DNA of 64,000 nt. Source: Pseudomonadales bacterium (GTDB taxonomy: Bacteria > Pseudomonadota > Gammaproteobacteria > Pseudomonadales > Azotimanducaceae). Below the pieces are notes generated by a model. That model worked only from the letters and a program-made list of their open reading frames with translations, was not told the DNA's origin and searched no databases. Within the stretch, counting starts at the first letter, position 1. Every line of letters starts with the position of its first letter. This document shows positions 1-10,508 of this stretch, piece after piece. The position numbers and the translations under genes were made by a program. The stretch spans positions 333,545 through 397,544 of the forward strand of contig JAEPOO010000002.1 of NCBI GenBank assembly GCA_017642855.1, written 5' to 3'.

Positions 1-547
1 GCTTTCTTAACTTTTCATGCTGTGTCTGGATGATGGCAGGCACCTCCTGATGGAGCTGAGTGACGGTGCTCTCGATATCAACGAGTCTGGATTCGATCAT
101 CTTGGCGAGTTCAGCACCTTCTCGATCACGCATATCGACGAGTTGAACGATGGCATCTTTGAATCCTTCGGCGACGTCTGCCGCCAGGGTTTCACTGTTT
201 TCGGTGGTTTCCAGCACATCGGGCCAGCGCAGCAACGACATGGCGTCGCCTCTCGTGTCATAACCAGTGAGTTCACTCACTCGCTCGAGGGCGCTTTTCA
301 GTTCGGTGACCAGCTGTTCGTTGATCGTGAAGCTGGTAGAGAGCTCCGCGGGATTAATCTTCAGTGAGCACTCGACTTTGCCCCGGTGCACCTTGTCCTT
401 GAACAAAGCCTTGAGCTCGGTTTCCAGGAATCGAAGGTTTTCAGGCATGCGAAAACTGACATCCAGATATCGGTGGTTAACCGATCTGAGTTCCCAGACC
501 GCAGCGCCAAGCTCCGTCCTGGCGAATGCCGTCATACTTCTGGTCAT
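1..547 (-). CDS. yicC: YicC/YloC family protein, C-terminus cut by window edge
   Basis: The reverse strand is open from an ATG at 547 to the left edge, giving the first 182 residues of a family usually near 290 residues. The N-terminus begins MTRSMTAFAR and is followed by the SVNHRYLD and RGKVEC segments that mark YicC proteins. The family is reported to have endoribonuclease activity and to affect RNA turnover in the cytoplasm. It lies back to back with rph, a common gammaproteobacterial arrangement, with 76 bases between the two starts. The stop codon is outside the window, so integrity of the C-terminal part cannot be judged. Confidence 0.93.
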   Translation of the reverse strand, partial: MTRSMTAFARTELGAAVWELRSVNHRYLDVSFRMPENLRFLETELKALFKDKVHRGKVECSLKINPAELSTSFTINEQLVTELKSALERVSELTGYDTRGDAMSLLRWPDVLETTENSETLAADVAEGFKDAIVQLVDMRDREGAELAKMIESRLVDIESTVTQLHQEVPAIIQTQHEKLRK

Positions 548-577
548 TGGATATCTCGTTCTCTTCAGCGAAGGGCA

Positions 578-585
578 AGTATAAT
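578..585. promoter_or_regulatory. Two-way -10 element between yicC and rph
   Basis: The bases read TATAAT on the plus strand (580-585), facing rph, and TATACT on the minus strand (583-578), facing yicC. No convincing -35 hexamer stands at 16-18 bp on either side. The placement, about 40 bases before rph and 30 before yicC, suits a shared divergent promoter. This is inference from sequence only. Confidence 0.45.
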
Positions 586-623
586 GGAGTTTTAATTTTC
601 TGTGGGTACAAGACGGAGTCGTA

Positions 624-1328
624 ATGAACAGATTAGTAGAACGTGAACCGGACCAGATGCGTGAGGTCACCATTGAAAGAAACTTTATTAAGCACGCGGA
701 GGGCTCTGCTTTGATCGGCTTTGGTGACACCAGAGTGATCTGTACGGCTTCTGTTGAACAGGGTGTTCCGCCTTTCCTTCGGGGTTCCGGCAAAGGCTGG
801 ATCACTTCCGAATACGGCATGCTGCCAAGGTCCACAGACTCGCGTATGGGCAGGGAAGCTGCTCGGGGAAAACAAGGGGGCCGTACCGTTGAGATCCAGC
901 GACTTATCGGCCGTTCTCTGAGAGCAGCCGTCGACATGGATGCCTTGGGTGAATTCACCATTAAAATCGATTGCGACGTCATTCAGGCTGATGGAGGCAC
1001 ACGAACCGCCTCAATAACGGGTGCCTGTGTGGCCCTTTTAGACGCGATAAAAACCCTCGATGCAACACCCAAAACACAACTGATCTCCGCGGTTTCCGTA
1101 GGCATCGTTAATGGCACACCGGTGCTCGATCTGGAGTATGTGGAAGATTCCAAGGCAGATACGGACATGAACGTCGTTGTTGCTGAGGATGGGCGCTTTA
1201 TTGAGATACAGGGCACGGCTGAGGATGAGCCTTTTGATCGGGAAGAGTTGAATCAAATGTTAATGCTGGCGGAAAAAGGCACGACCGAACTGATGGCGTT
1301 GCAGCGTGCGGCTCTGGCGGGGGCATAG
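624..1328 (+). CDS. rph: Ribonuclease PH
   Basis: RNase PH is a phosphorolytic 3'-5' exoribonuclease that trims tRNA 3' ends and takes part in rRNA turnover. The 234-residue product matches the usual length of about 240. Visible family signatures are [13 protein letters not shown] near residues 32-44, the [10 protein letters not shown] segment, the RQ/GR-rich stretch [17 protein letters not shown] and the [18 protein letters not shown] core. The ATG at 624 follows a GGAG-type ribosome site in cggagtcgta. The gene ends two bases before pyrE, so the two are probably cotranscribed, as in E. coli. Confidence 0.97.
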   Translation: MNRLVEREPDQMREVTIERNFIKHAEGSALIGFGDTRVICTASVEQGVPPFLRGSGKGWITSEYGMLPRSTDSRMGREAARGKQGGRTVEIQRLIGRSLRAAVDMDALGEFTIKIDCDVIQADGGTRTASITGACVALLDAIKTLDATPKTQLISAVSVGIVNGTPVLDLEYVEDSKADTDMNVVVAEDGRFIEIQGTAEDEPFDREELNQMLMLAEKGTTELMALQRAALAGA

Positions 1329-1330
1329 GA

Positions 1331-1981
1331 ATGTTGCTGGATTACAAACGAGCGTTTATTGAGTTTGCTCTGGCCCAGGGCGTTCTGAAATTTGGTGAAT
1401 TTGAGCTGAAATCGGGGCGAAATAGCCCGTATTTCTTCAATTCCGGTGAGTTCAAAAGTGGTGGAGCCCTTCAGAAACTCGGGGTCTACTATGCTGCAGC
1501 CCTGCTAGACAGTGGCATTAGCGCTGATTGCCTGCTGGGGCCTGCTTACAAAGGTATACCGCTTGTCGCAACCACGGCGATAGCGATGGCAGAGCAACAT
1601 CAGATTGATTTACCCTATGTTTTCAATCGCAAAGAAGCGAAAGACCATGGCGAAGGTGGCGTCCTGGTTGGCGCACCACTCCTTGGTGATGTCGTTATCG
1701 TTGATGATGTCATTACTTCGGGTAAAGCGATCCGCGAAGTCATGGACCTCTTCACCTCAGATGATGCGCGCCCTGTGGGTGTTGTCGTTGCCATCGACCG
1801 CCAGGAGCGCGGCACTGGAGAACTATCGGCGATCCAGGAAGTTGAACGGGATTACAATTTATCGGTGATTAGCGTGGTCAACCTGGACGATATTGTGAAG
1901 TTTCTGAACGAGTCAGGTTCACATGAACAGGAACTTAATCAGATAGGTTCCTATCGTAAGCGGTATGGAATAGCATCGTAA
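1331..1981 (+). CDS. pyrE: Orotate phosphoribosyltransferase
   Basis: PyrE joins orotate to PRPP to give orotidine 5'-phosphate in pyrimidine synthesis. The 216-residue protein has the expected length. It shows [17 protein letters not shown] at the N-terminus, the flexible-loop stretch [12 protein letters not shown], and the PRPP-binding motif [13 protein letters not shown]. The ATG follows the rph stop by two bases with AGGA just upstream. Translational coupling to rph is likely, which matters because in E. coli K-12 a frameshift in rph lowers pyrE expression; here rph is intact. Confidence 0.97.
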   Translation: MLLDYKRAFIEFALAQGVLKFGEFELKSGRNSPYFFNSGEFKSGGALQKLGVYYAAALLDSGISADCLLGPAYKGIPLVATTAIAMAEQHQIDLPYVFNRKEAKDHGEGGVLVGAPLLGDVVIVDDVITSGKAIREVMDLFTSDDARPVGVVVAIDRQERGTGELSAIQEVERDYNLSVISVVNLDDIVKFLNESGSHEQELNQIGSYRKRYGIAS

Positions 1982-1982
1982 T

Positions 1983-2609
1983 ATGAATTTTTGTCTTCGC
2001 TACTTGGTTTTCGCGACCGCACTGGGTGCAATCACCCAGTCCGACAGCGTCGCGGCTGAGCTTTATCGTTACAAGAATGAAGACAACGTCACCGTTCTAA
2101 ACAGCCACATTCCCGCGCGCTACGTGAAAAACGGCTACACCATTTTGAGTCTGGATGGTCGCGTCCTGGAGGTTGTTCCCCGTGCATTAACAGAGCAGGA
2201 AATTCGCGATCGTGATCGACGCATTGCGGAAGAAGCGAGAGTTGCTCGAGAGGAACGTGAGCGCAAGATTGCTGATGAAAACCTCATGCGTCTTTACGGC
2301 TCTCCCAGCGATGTTATTAGGGCGCGAGATGCGAAGCTGGCCAGTATCGACAGCCTGATCCAAACCCAACAGGGGAACATACAACGACTCGAAGCGCAGA
2401 AGCGTCAGATCGAAGCGGCCCTCGCGGATATCGAGCGATCAGGTGGTGTCGTTGGTAGAGATCGTCTGGCCCGAATTCGAGCGTTGGAGAACCGAATTTC
2501 ACAGATTGAAGATGAGATCGGCAAAAAAGACGAAGAAAAAGCTGCGCTCGAAATTTCTTATGCTAAAGATCTGAAGCGGGTGCGCGAGCTTTACAGCAAC
2601 AAGCGTTAG
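1983..2609 (+). CDS. Exported DUF4124-like coiled-coil protein
   Basis: The 208-residue product has a signal-peptide-like start (hydrophobic residues about 5-25, ending near SVAAE). Directly after it comes LYRYKNEDNVTVLNSHIP, the short DUF4124 pattern of a Y-x-W/Y-x-D/E-x-x-G/N-x-x-x-x strand pair. The rest, from about residue 65, is rich in E, R, Q and K with heptad-like spacing and should form long coiled coils. It starts one base after pyrE ends and its stop overlaps the stop of the converging slmA. The function is unknown; a periplasmic location is inferred from the signal peptide. Confidence 0.75.
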   Translation: MNFCLRYLVFATALGAITQSDSVAAELYRYKNEDNVTVLNSHIPARYVKNGYTILSLDGRVLEVVPRALTEQEIRDRDRRIAEEARVAREERERKIADENLMRLYGSPSDVIRARDAKLASIDSLIQTQQGNIQRLEAQKRQIEAALADIERSGGVVGRDRLARIRALENRISQIEDEIGKKDEEKAALEISYAKDLKRVRELYSNKR

Positions 2610-3214
2610 TTCTCGAACAAACCTTTACTAATGATCGCCCACTGATCTTCCCATTCGGTCGTTGGCTTGCGCGAAAAATCGCTTCGCACATACTGTCCGA
2701 TTCGACCCTCAACGAAAGACAACATCAGGTTAGCGGCAATGACCGAGTCAGTCTTGAGTTCATTTTCGCCGCGCATTGGCATCTCCCGAATCACTTGCCT
2801 GAGTTGCGCTTCGATTCGATCAAAGAGTTGAGTGACACGTTGCCGAAGCCGCTCTGTTTCTCCGGAAAGCGGATCGCCCGTCAATATTCTTGTGATACCG
2901 GGATTACGTTCACAGAACGTCAACATTAAACCGATGATCTTTTGACAGCGCGCTTCTGCTTTCGGCTCTTCGGTCATGATCTGAGAAATCCGCGAGAAGA
3001 TGGTGTTTTCAATAAACTCGATGAGCGCCTCGAACATCTTGGCTTTGCTGGGGAAGTGTCGATAGAGCGCCGCTTCGGAAACGCCGACGTGTTTGGCAAG
3101 ACCAGCGGTAGTGATTCGGCCACCCGGGCTCTGCTCAAGTATCGTGGCGAGAGATTGTAGGATTTGATCCTTACGTGAGGGTTTCATGCTGCCCTGACTG
3201 TCTTCCATGCTCAT
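2606..3214 (-). CDS. slmA: Nucleoid occlusion factor SlmA (TetR family)
   Basis: SlmA binds DNA sites across the chromosome and blocks FtsZ ring assembly over the nucleoid. The 202-residue protein has the TetR helix-turn-helix RITTAGLAKHVGVSEAALYRHFPSK at about residues 38-62. It continues with the SlmA-specific LIEFIENTIFSRI, ERNPGITRILTGD and LFDRIEAQLRQV segments. An alternative start at residue 11 (MKPSRKDQIL) would also fit. It is the last gene of the leftward coaBC-dut-algC-argB-slmA run, three bases after argB. Its stop shares a palindromic CTAA/TTAG overlap with the converging gene. Confidence 0.94.
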   Translation of the reverse strand: MSMEDSQGSMKPSRKDQILQSLATILEQSPGGRITTAGLAKHVGVSEAALYRHFPSKAKMFEALIEFIENTIFSRISQIMTEEPKAEARCQKIIGLMLTFCERNPGITRILTGDPLSGETERLRQRVTQLFDRIEAQLRQVIREMPMRGENELKTDSVIAANLMLSFVEGRIGQYVRSDFSRKPTTEWEDQWAIISKGLFEN

Positions 3215-3217
3215 CTC

Positions 3218-4138
<921 letters not shown>

Positions 4139-6667
4139 TTACTCGAACGAAAGATCTTGCCTGATTTCCTGCAACAGTTCCTTGAACTCACTTTTGATCT
4201 CATCGAGGGCTTGACCATTATCCGCCTCAAATCTCAGCGTTAGAGCGGGTTCAGTGTTGGAGGCGCGCACGAGACCCCACCCATCGGAGAAATCTACGCG
4301 CAATCCGTCAAGGGTTGTGATGGTCGCGTCTTCGAAGTCTGCTGAGGCCATGAGCGCCTCGATCAGGGTGAACTTTTCCTCATCGTCGATAGGAATATGT
4401 ATTTCAGGTGTGGAAACGCTGTCAGGAAACTCTGACAGCAGGTCAGACAAACCATCCTCCTGTGAACCAACAATCTCCAGAAGACGAGCTGCGGAGTAGA
4501 GACCGTCATCGAAACCGAACCAGCGTTCTGAAAAACAGATATGACCGCTTAACTCTCCGCCGAGCATGGCGCCGGTTTCTGCGATCTTTTCTTTGACAAA
4601 AGAATGCCCGCTTCGACTGATAATGGGTCTCCCTCCGAACCCACTGATGACGCTGTTCAAGTGTCTCGTACATTTCACATCATAGACGACATCGGAGCCC
4701 GGATTTCGTGACACCACATCTTTGGCGAAGAGCATCAACATCCGGTCAGGCCAGACAATGTCTCCTTCGGCCGTCACCGCAACCAGCCTGTCACCATCAC
4801 CATCTAACCCAATGCCCAGGTCTGCACCCTGTGATTGAACGGTCGAGATCAGGTCAGCGAGATTCTCGGGTTTCGTCGGATCGGGATGATGATTAGGGAA
4901 AGAACCATCTACTTCACAGAAGAGAGGTATCGCTTCGCATCCCAGTGAATCCAGAAGTTCGGGCGCGATCGAGCCAGCGATACCGTTGCCGCAGTCGATA
5001 ACAACCTTAAGTGGTTGCGCCACAACAACATCGTCCGCAATGGCATCCATATAGTCGGGTACGATGTCCATGTCTGAGACTGAGCCACTGCCGCTACTGA
5101 AGTTACCGGATTGGACGCGCTCGTACAGAGCCGCGATATCCTGGTCAACCAGTGTCTTACCATCCAGCACAATCTTGAAGCCATTGTACTCTGGCGGGTT
5201 GTGACTGCCGGTGACCATCACACCGCTCCGGGTTGTGCTGGTGTGTGTGGCGTAATAGAGAACAGGTGTTGGTACCGCGCCGACATTGATGACATCGCGG
5301 CCACTCGCCGTTAGACCCTCGATTAAGGCTTCTGCGAGCGCTGGGCTGTATTCTCGACCATCACAGCCAACCACCAGTGCCTGTTGGCCGCGTGCTTCTG
5401 CTTCGGATCCGATGGCCATACCAATGGTGCGTGCGATGTCTTCACTCAGATCTTCACCAACGACTCCACGAATGTCATAAGCCCTGAAGATATGAGCAAT
5501 GTTTGTGGTGTCTTCAGTAGATACGCCGTTATTTGCTGCAGCAACGGCTTCATCAAAATCATCTACCTCGAATTCTTCGATTTCCTCAAAATCGTCGTCA
5601 TCGGTCATTTCGATCTCGACAATCTCCTCGGCCTGCTTCTTGGGCGGAGGCTTTACACGTTTAGATTGTCGTTTTGGCGCAGTTCCACTGTCTTCAGTTT
5701 TGGTTGGCGCACGCTCCAGAAACTGTTTGAGTTTGGAATCTTGGTCGGCAAACCCAGGCAATGTGTAGTCCACCGAAGTGTCGTATTTGCCTGACGACAC
5801 TTTAGCAATCTGGGCACCCAATTTTGACAGGTTCTTCTGGATAGCAGAGCCGGTTTGACCTGCAGAATAGACGATGGCGCCCAATGCCAGTAGTAGCATA
5901 GCGATGGGTGGGGCCAGGTAGAAAATGATGTTGCCAGGTGTGCTCTCAGCGGGGATGCCTGCAGGGGTGTATTGGACGCTCCACTTGGGATTGTTCAGCT
6001 CAGTGGTGAATACGAGGCCGCCTCCACCGCTGCCAGCTGTGGCAAAAGGTCGAGGTTCACTGCCAACCATTTGCATGACGGCGACCTGACCTTTAGCGCC
6101 GTCGGTGACATCAGATGTGAGCGCACTGGACTTCAGGTAAACGAATAACGTGCCGCGTATCGAGCCATCTCGACTCCTCACGGGTGAGCCCATAATGATC
6201 CACTTATCGCCCTCGAGTCTTGGCTGTGAGCTGATGGCCTCGGGGGGTACGGTTTCACCCGCCTCGATACGCTTCACCAGGTCTAATGCGATAAAAGTAA
6301 ATGGCGGGAATCCCTGGTCAGTTTTCGCCTGCCCGCTGGGTATCAATCTGACCCTGTCTGCAAAGGGCATCATGGTGGCGATGGTCACTTCGGCTTCCAT
6401 CGCATCAGAGGTTGAACCGTTGATCGCATCCAGGGCGAGAGGGCTGGCTGCAATCTTCTCCACCTGGCTTTTGAAATGCGACTCTTTGATGTTGATCTGT
6501 TGTGCGATTTCGCTCGCAAGGAGTTGCCCGATCGTGGTTCTGTGATGGTTGTCCACACTGGGCCCGACGAGGAAGAGGGCTAGTGCTGCCGCAATAACAA
6601 AGCCGACCACCGCTCCCGCAATGGGCACCATGCCGAAACTGGAAAGGTTACTTGCTTGCTTACTCAC
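4139..6667 (-). CDS. algC: Phosphomannomutase/phosphoglucomutase with membrane-anchored N-terminal region
   Basis: The C-terminal part, from about residue 390, is a full alpha-D-phosphohexomutase. It has FRAYDIRG at its start, the catalytic serine loop VTGSHNPP (Ser488), the metal loop GDGDR, and the phosphate-binding RASNTEP near the end. AlgC enzymes interconvert hexose 1- and 6-phosphates for alginate, LPS and rhamnolipid precursors. The first 270 residues add a helix at about 14-35, an extracytoplasmic segment, a second helix at about 247-268, then an acidic linker. At 842 residues it resembles the long algC reading frame of Pseudomonas. Whether the long or a short internal start is used cannot be read here, but the frame is open throughout and continues the dut-algC-argB run. 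Confidence 0.93.
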   Translation of the reverse strand: MSKQASNLSSFGMVPIAGAVVGFVIAAALALFLVGPSVDNHHRTTIGQLLASEIAQQINIKESHFKSQVEKIAASPLALDAINGSTSDAMEAEVTIATMMPFADRVRLIPSGQAKTDQGFPPFTFIALDLVKRIEAGETVPPEAISSQPRLEGDKWIIMGSPVRSRDGSIRGTLFVYLKSSALTSDVTDGAKGQVAVMQMVGSEPRPFATAGSGGGGLVFTTELNNPKWSVQYTPAGIPAESTPGNIIFYLAPPIAMLLLALGAIVYSAGQTGSAIQKNLSKLGAQIAKVSSGKYDTSVDYTLPGFADQDSKLKQFLERAPTKTEDSGTAPKRQSKRVKPPPKKQAEEIVEIEMTDDDDFEEIEEFEVDDFDEAVAAANNGVSTEDTTNIAHIFRAYDIRGVVGEDLSEDIARTIGMAIGSEAEARGQQALVVGCDGREYSPALAEALIEGLTASGRDVINVGAVPTPVLYYATHTSTTRSGVMVTGSHNPPEYNGFKIVLDGKTLVDQDIAALYERVQSGNFSSGSGSVSDMDIVPDYMDAIADDVVVAQPLKVVIDCGNGIAGSIAPELLDSLGCEAIPLFCEVDGSFPNHHPDPTKPENLADLISTVQSQGADLGIGLDGDGDRLVAVTAEGDIVWPDRMLMLFAKDVVSRNPGSDVVYDVKCTRHLNSVISGFGGRPIISRSGHSFVKEKIAETGAMLGGELSGHICFSERWFGFDDGLYSAARLLEIVGSQEDGLSDLLSEFPDSVSTPEIHIPIDDEEKFTLIEALMASADFEDATITTLDGLRVDFSDGWGLVRASNTEPALTLRFEADNGQALDEIKSEFKELLQEIRQDLSFE

Positions 6668-6676
6668 CCTAACTCC

Positions 6677-7132
6677 TTAACTTCGACCTGAGGACCCGAA
6701 CCCGTCGGTACCGCGTTCAGTCGACGCGAATTCATCAACAATCCTGAACGCTGTTTGTTGAACGGGCACCAGCACCAGTTGCGCAACTCGGTCACCAGGT
6801 TCAATCGTAAAAGTGGTTGTGCCTCGATTCCATGTGGAAATCATCAGTTCCCCCTGATAGTCAGAGTCGATGAGTCCCACGAGATTACCGAGGACAATGC
6901 CGTGTTTATGGCCCAAACCGGATCTCGGCAAGATCAGTGCAGCGTAGCCAGGGTCCTCAATGTATATCGCGATGCCTGTAGGTATGAGCAATGTATCGCC
7001 GGGAGCAAGGCGCAGTGGCTGATCCAGGCAGGCGCGTAAATCCATTCCCGCAGATCCCTCTGTAGAGTAGTCAGGAAGCGGAATGTCTTTGCCAATTCTT
7101 TCGTTGAGTATCTTGACCTGCAGTTGATTCAT
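6677..7132 (-). CDS. dut: dUTP diphosphatase
   Basis: Dut hydrolyses dUTP to dUMP and pyrophosphate, keeping uracil out of DNA. All five trimeric dUTPase motifs are visible in 151 residues: [38 protein letters not shown] and the C-terminal [13 protein letters not shown]. Its ATG overlaps the coaBC stop by four bases, showing translational coupling. It precedes algC by nine bases. Confidence 0.98.
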   Translation of the reverse strand: MNQLQVKILNERIGKDIPLPDYSTEGSAGMDLRACLDQPLRLAPGDTLLIPTGIAIYIEDPGYAALILPRSGLGHKHGIVLGNLVGLIDSDYQGELMISTWNRGTTTFTIEPGDRVAQLVLVPVQQTAFRIVDEFASTERGTDGFGSSGRS

Positions 7133-8349
7133 GCCACCTGCTCCGAGCCTTGCATCATGCGCTCCGCAATGGTCGCGATAATTTTTCTGGACACAACTTC
7201 TTTGGAGCTTTTTGACAAGGGCTCCTGCCCGTCTCGAGTGATGATGATCGTTTCGTTGTCATCACTATTAAATCCAATGCTGGTGTCGGCAACGTTGTTA
7301 GCGATGATCATGTCGAGATTCTTCGTCTCCAGCTTTTTTGTCGCATAGTCGACCAGGTTTTCGGTCTCTGCCGCGAAACCGACACTGAAAGGTCTGTTTT
7401 CCGTAAGACCTGCAACCGTCTTCAGGATGTCAGGGTTCTGCACGAGAGACAGCGCCAATCCCTCGGAAGCCTGCTTTTTTAGCTTTTGATCCGCGGATGA
7501 TTCAGGTCGGTAGTCAGCAACTGCCGCGACGCCAATAAAGATATCGGCGCCAGGGGCGCACTGCATGACAGCGTCCAGCATGTCCTGCGCGGATTCAACG
7601 GGAACCAGGGTTGCTCGCTCAGGGGCGGGTATATGGGTAGGTCCGCTCACCAGGGTGACCCGGGCGCCTGCTTCCAGCGCAGCCTCAGCCAGCGCGTACC
7701 CCTGTTTGCCAGAGCTGTGGTTGCTGATAAAGCGAACAGGGTCTATCGCTTCCCGTGTCGGGCCTGCAGTAATGACGACGTGTCGGCCAGCCAGGGTGCC
7801 CTGGTCGAACAGGTCGCTGACTCGGGTGACAATATCTGGCACGTCCATGAGTCTACCTGCACCGGTCTCTCCACACGCTTGTAAACCTTCGTCCGGATCA
7901 AAAGTGTGAACACCCATATTTCTCAGGGCATCGACATTGGCCTGGGTCGCCGCTTTCGCCCACATGGCCTGATTCATCGCTGGTGCGACTGCCATGGTGC
8001 ATTCAGCGGCGAGGCAGACCGCGGTGAGTAGATCATCGCCGTGCCCGGAGGCATACCGCGCGATGAAATCTGCAGTGGCAGGTGCGACCAATATGATGTC
8101 CGCCCAGCGAGCCAGCTCGATGTGACCCATGACGGATTCAGTTTCAGTGTCGAGTAGGTCCAGGTGGACGGGATGACCCGACAAGGCCTGCATGGTGAGT
8201 GGTGTAATGAACTCCTGGGCGGAGTGCGTCATGACGACTCTTACGTCAGCGCCTTCATCCTGCAAACGTCGTGTCAGATCTGCACTTTTATAAGCGGCAA
8301 TTCCGCCGGTAACGCCAAGCAGTATTCTTTTATTTGTCAGGCGATTCAC
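7129..8349 (-). CDS. coaBC: Bifunctional phosphopantothenoylcysteine decarboxylase / synthase
   Basis: CoaBC makes 4'-phosphopantetheine for coenzyme A in two steps. The N-terminal flavoprotein CoaC half (about 1-190) shows [12 protein letters not shown], the PAMNQAMW segment and the CGETGAGRL cysteine motif. The C-terminal CoaB half begins with [18 protein letters not shown] followed by [10 protein letters not shown]. The length of 406 residues fits the family. It heads the leftward operon and is divergent from radC, with 138 bases between them. The classic coaBC-dut pairing is kept. Confidence 0.97.
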   Translation of the reverse strand: MNRLTNKRILLGVTGGIAAYKSADLTRRLQDEGADVRVVMTHSAQEFITPLTMQALSGHPVHLDLLDTETESVMGHIELARWADIILVAPATADFIARYASGHGDDLLTAVCLAAECTMAVAPAMNQAMWAKAATQANVDALRNMGVHTFDPDEGLQACGETGAGRLMDVPDIVTRVSDLFDQGTLAGRHVVITAGPTREAIDPVRFISNHSSGKQGYALAEAALEAGARVTLVSGPTHIPAPERATLVPVESAQDMLDAVMQCAPGADIFIGVAAVADYRPESSADQKLKKQASEGLALSLVQNPDILKTVAGLTENRPFSVGFAAETENLVDYATKKLETKNLDMIIANNVADTSIGFNSDDNETIIITRDGQEPLSKSSKEVVSRKIIATIAERMMQGSEQVA

Positions 8350-8487
8350 GGTAATTCATCTACTCTGATAGCTGGCATTTTCGAGCGTCAAATTCGGTGT
8401 TTATTTCCGGCCTTGACCCTAGCCTCATTCGCGGACCCAAAGGTTAGCATAGCTTAACTTCGAAGTGGTTACTCACTAATACTCACG

Positions 8488-9138
8488 ATGCTGCCGAGAG
8501 AAAAGATGATTGCGGAAGGTGTAGCAAGCCTCAGTGACGGTGAGTTGCTGGCCATCATTTTGCGCACCGGAACGATCGGTTTGCCGGTGATTGATCTCGC
8601 GCAGCATTTGCTCAACCAATATTCTGGACTACGTGGTCTGGTTGAAGCGGGAGAGGCCAGGCTGATCTCTGAACATGGCATTGGACCGGCAAAAGCAGCT
8701 CAGTTAGGCGCGGTGATGGAACTTACGCGTCGTTGTTTGTTGGCGGGGCTTCAACAGGGTGAAGTGATGTCTGATCCAGAGACGACGAAAAACTACCTCC
8801 TGGCACGGATGAGGAATCTGCAGCGTGAAATCTTTGGATGTCTACTCCTCGACAGCCAACACAGGGTCATTGCTTTTGAGCAGCTGTTCCAGGGCACGAT
8901 TGATGGCGCGAGTGTTTATCCTCGAGAGGTCGTTAAGTGTGCGCTGCGGCGCAATGCAGCGGCAGTGATCTTTGCTCACAATCACCCTTCTGGAGTTGCT
9001 GAGCCCTCCCAGGCTGACCTAAGGATTACAGACAGGCTCGTGAAAGCCCTCGCGCTTGTCGAAATCAGGGTTCTGGACCACTTTGTGGTGGGTGATACGG
9101 AAGTGGTTTCCTTTGCGGAACGCGGGCTGCTTTCTTGA
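8488..9138 (+). CDS. radC: RadC family JAB-domain protein
   Basis: The 216-residue product begins [11 protein letters not shown], matching the usual start region of RadC. It has a helix-hairpin-helix-like stretch [14 protein letters not shown] at about 66-79, then the MPN/JAB metal motif HNHPSG near residue 170 and the C-terminal [17 protein letters not shown]. The family was once linked to DNA repair, but its true role is unsettled. No better in-frame start exists upstream before the stop at 8455. The gene precedes rpmB-rpmG-mutM as in E. coli. Confidence 0.93.
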   Translation: MLPREKMIAEGVASLSDGELLAIILRTGTIGLPVIDLAQHLLNQYSGLRGLVEAGEARLISEHGIGPAKAAQLGAVMELTRRCLLAGLQQGEVMSDPETTKNYLLARMRNLQREIFGCLLLDSQHRVIAFEQLFQGTIDGASVYPREVVKCALRRNAAAVIFAHNHPSGVAEPSQADLRITDRLVKALALVEIRVLDHFVVGDTEVVSFAERGLLS

Positions 9139-9163
9139 TCGAAAGAGGGGGTTCTGGTATAAA
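9135..9163 (+). promoter_or_regulatory. Sigma-70 promoter for rpmB-rpmG
   Basis: TTGATC (9135-9140) and TATAAA (9158-9163) are separated by exactly 17 bp, matching consensus at 4 of 6 and 5 of 6 positions. The -35 overlaps the radC stop codon. The leader before the rpmB ATG would be about 70 bases. Position and quality suit a strong ribosomal protein promoter. Confidence 0.7.
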
Positions 9164-9241
9164 GCACGGCTCCTGAGCTGAAGGCCCCTGGGACTTTTAG
9201 GGATAATTCGGCAACTAATTGAATTATAAGGTATTTTTGAC

Positions 9242-9478
9242 ATGTCCAGAGAATGTCAGGTCACCGGCAAGCGCCCGGTGAGCGGAAACAACGTTTCCCA
9301 CGCAAATAACAAGACACGACGTCGCTTCATGCCAAACATTCACGATCATCGGTTCTGGCTGGAAAGCGAAAACCGGTTTATCAAACTGCGCGTTTCTGCC
9401 AAAGGCATGCGCATCATTGATAAGAAGGGCATCGAGCAGGTGGTCAGCGACATCCGTTCACGCGGCGTAAAGGTATAA
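9242..9478 (+). CDS. rpmB: 50S ribosomal protein L28
   Basis: L28 is a small protein of the large ribosomal subunit. The 78-residue sequence begins [20 protein letters not shown] and continues with [15 protein letters not shown], both diagnostic for bacterial L28. An AAGG ribosome site lies about 10 bases upstream. It is followed four bases later by rpmG and is probably expressed from the promoter overlapping the end of radC. Confidence 0.98.
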   Translation: MSRECQVTGKRPVSGNNVSHANNKTRRRFMPNIHDHRFWLESENRFIKLRVSAKGMRIIDKKGIEQVVSDIRSRGVKV

Positions 9479-9482
9479 GGTC

Positions 9483-9638
9483 ATGAGAGAAAAAATCAAA
9501 CTGGTATCTTCAGCTGGCACTGGCCACTACTACACGACCAGCAAGAACAAGCGCAACATGCCGGACAAAATGGAAATCAAAAAGTTTGATCCCGTTGTTC
9601 GCAAGCATGTGATCTACAAGGAAGCGAAGATTAAGTAG
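9483..9638 (+). CDS. rpmG: 50S ribosomal protein L33
   Basis: This 51-residue protein starts at the ATG at 9483 and ends with TAG at 9636-9638. Its sequence [19 protein letters not shown], then [17 protein letters not shown] and [10 protein letters not shown], is a typical L33. It lacks the paired CxxC zinc motifs found in zinc-binding L33 forms, so it is the cysteine-free type. It sits four bases after rpmB in the conserved rpmB-rpmG pair. Confidence 0.98.
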   Translation: MREKIKLVSSAGTGHYYTTSKNKRNMPDKMEIKKFDPVVRKHVIYKEAKIK

Positions 9639-9647
9639 TGTCTTCTC

Positions 9648-9670
9648 GTGCGCTCTGCCTTAGGGCGCAC
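9648..9670 (+). terminator. Hairpin after rpmG, possible weak terminator
   Basis: GTGCGC (9648-9653) and GCGCAC (9665-9670) form a perfect 6-bp stem with an 11-base loop, followed by ttgtctcctc, which is only moderately T-rich. It lies 9 bases after rpmG and 20 before the mutM start. It could end much of the ribosomal protein transcript while letting some continue into mutM. Confidence 0.4.
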
Positions 9671-9690
9671 TTGTCTCCTCCCCGCTTCTC

Positions 9691-10503
9691 TTGCCCGAAC
9701 TCCCTGAAGTTGAAACGACCCGACGCGGGATAGAACCGCATGTTGTCGGCAAGTCCGTAAAAAATGTACTCGTCCGCCAGGCATCATTGCGTTGGCCGGT
9801 GTCGCCGGAGCTCGGCCAGGTTCTGACGGGCCAAATGTTCTCTGGCATCGACCGAAGGGCCAAGTACCTGCTTTTTAAGACTCCCGTGGGGAAAATGATG
9901 GTTCATCTTGGCATGTCTGGAAGCCTGAGGATCGCATCACCAGACCATGTCTTAAAAAAACACGACCACATTGACCTGGTGTTTTCTGACGACACAATTC
10001 TGCGATACCACGATCCTCGTCGTTTCGGCTCAGTGTTCTGGCTGCCTGGAGAATCGAGCCACGAACTATTGGACCACCTGGGACCCGAACCACTGTCCAG
10101 CGAGTTTAATGCCCGATACCTCTATGACGTGTCGCGCAAGCGAAAGGTCTCGGTGAAGCTGTTCATCATGAACAGTAAGGTTGTTGTTGGTGTCGGTAAC
10201 ATCTACGCGAACGAAGCACTTCACTCGGCGGGTATCAGGCCAGATCGGCTGGCATCGCGCATTAGCTTGCCGAGATACGAGAAACTGGTGGAAGAAATTA
10301 AAGCGGTTCTCATGCGCTCCATTAAGAGTGGTGGCACCACGCTGCGCGATTTTGTTCGAGAAGATGGATCGCCGGGCTACTTCAAGCAGAAACTCAATGT
10401 GTACGGCCGTGGCAATGAAGCCTGTCGCCAATGCGGCAAAGATCTCAAGGAAATCAGGCAGGGTAACCGTTCAACGGTGTTCTGCCCTGCCTGCCAAAAG
10501 TAG
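9691..10503 (+). CDS. mutM: Formamidopyrimidine-DNA glycosylase
   Basis: MutM removes oxidised purines such as 8-oxoguanine and cuts the strand at the abasic site. The product begins MPELPEVETTRRGI, where Pro2 is the catalytic nucleophile and Glu3 the general acid. That fixes the start at the TTG codon at 9691, since a proline must follow directly. The C-terminal zinc finger CRQCGKDL...CPACQK is complete. The length of 270 is normal. No clear Shine-Dalgarno sequence precedes the TTG (upstream bases are ctcctccccgcttctc), so expression may be low. Confidence 0.97.
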   Translation: MPELPEVETTRRGIEPHVVGKSVKNVLVRQASLRWPVSPELGQVLTGQMFSGIDRRAKYLLFKTPVGKMMVHLGMSGSLRIASPDHVLKKHDHIDLVFSDDTILRYHDPRRFGSVFWLPGESSHELLDHLGPEPLSSEFNARYLYDVSRKRKVSVKLFIMNSKVVVGVGNIYANEALHSAGIRPDRLASRISLPRYEKLVEEIKAVLMRSIKSGGTTLRDFVREDGSPGYFKQKLNVYGRGNEACRQCGKDLKEIRQGNRSTVFCPACQK

Positions 10504-10508
10504 CTGGA

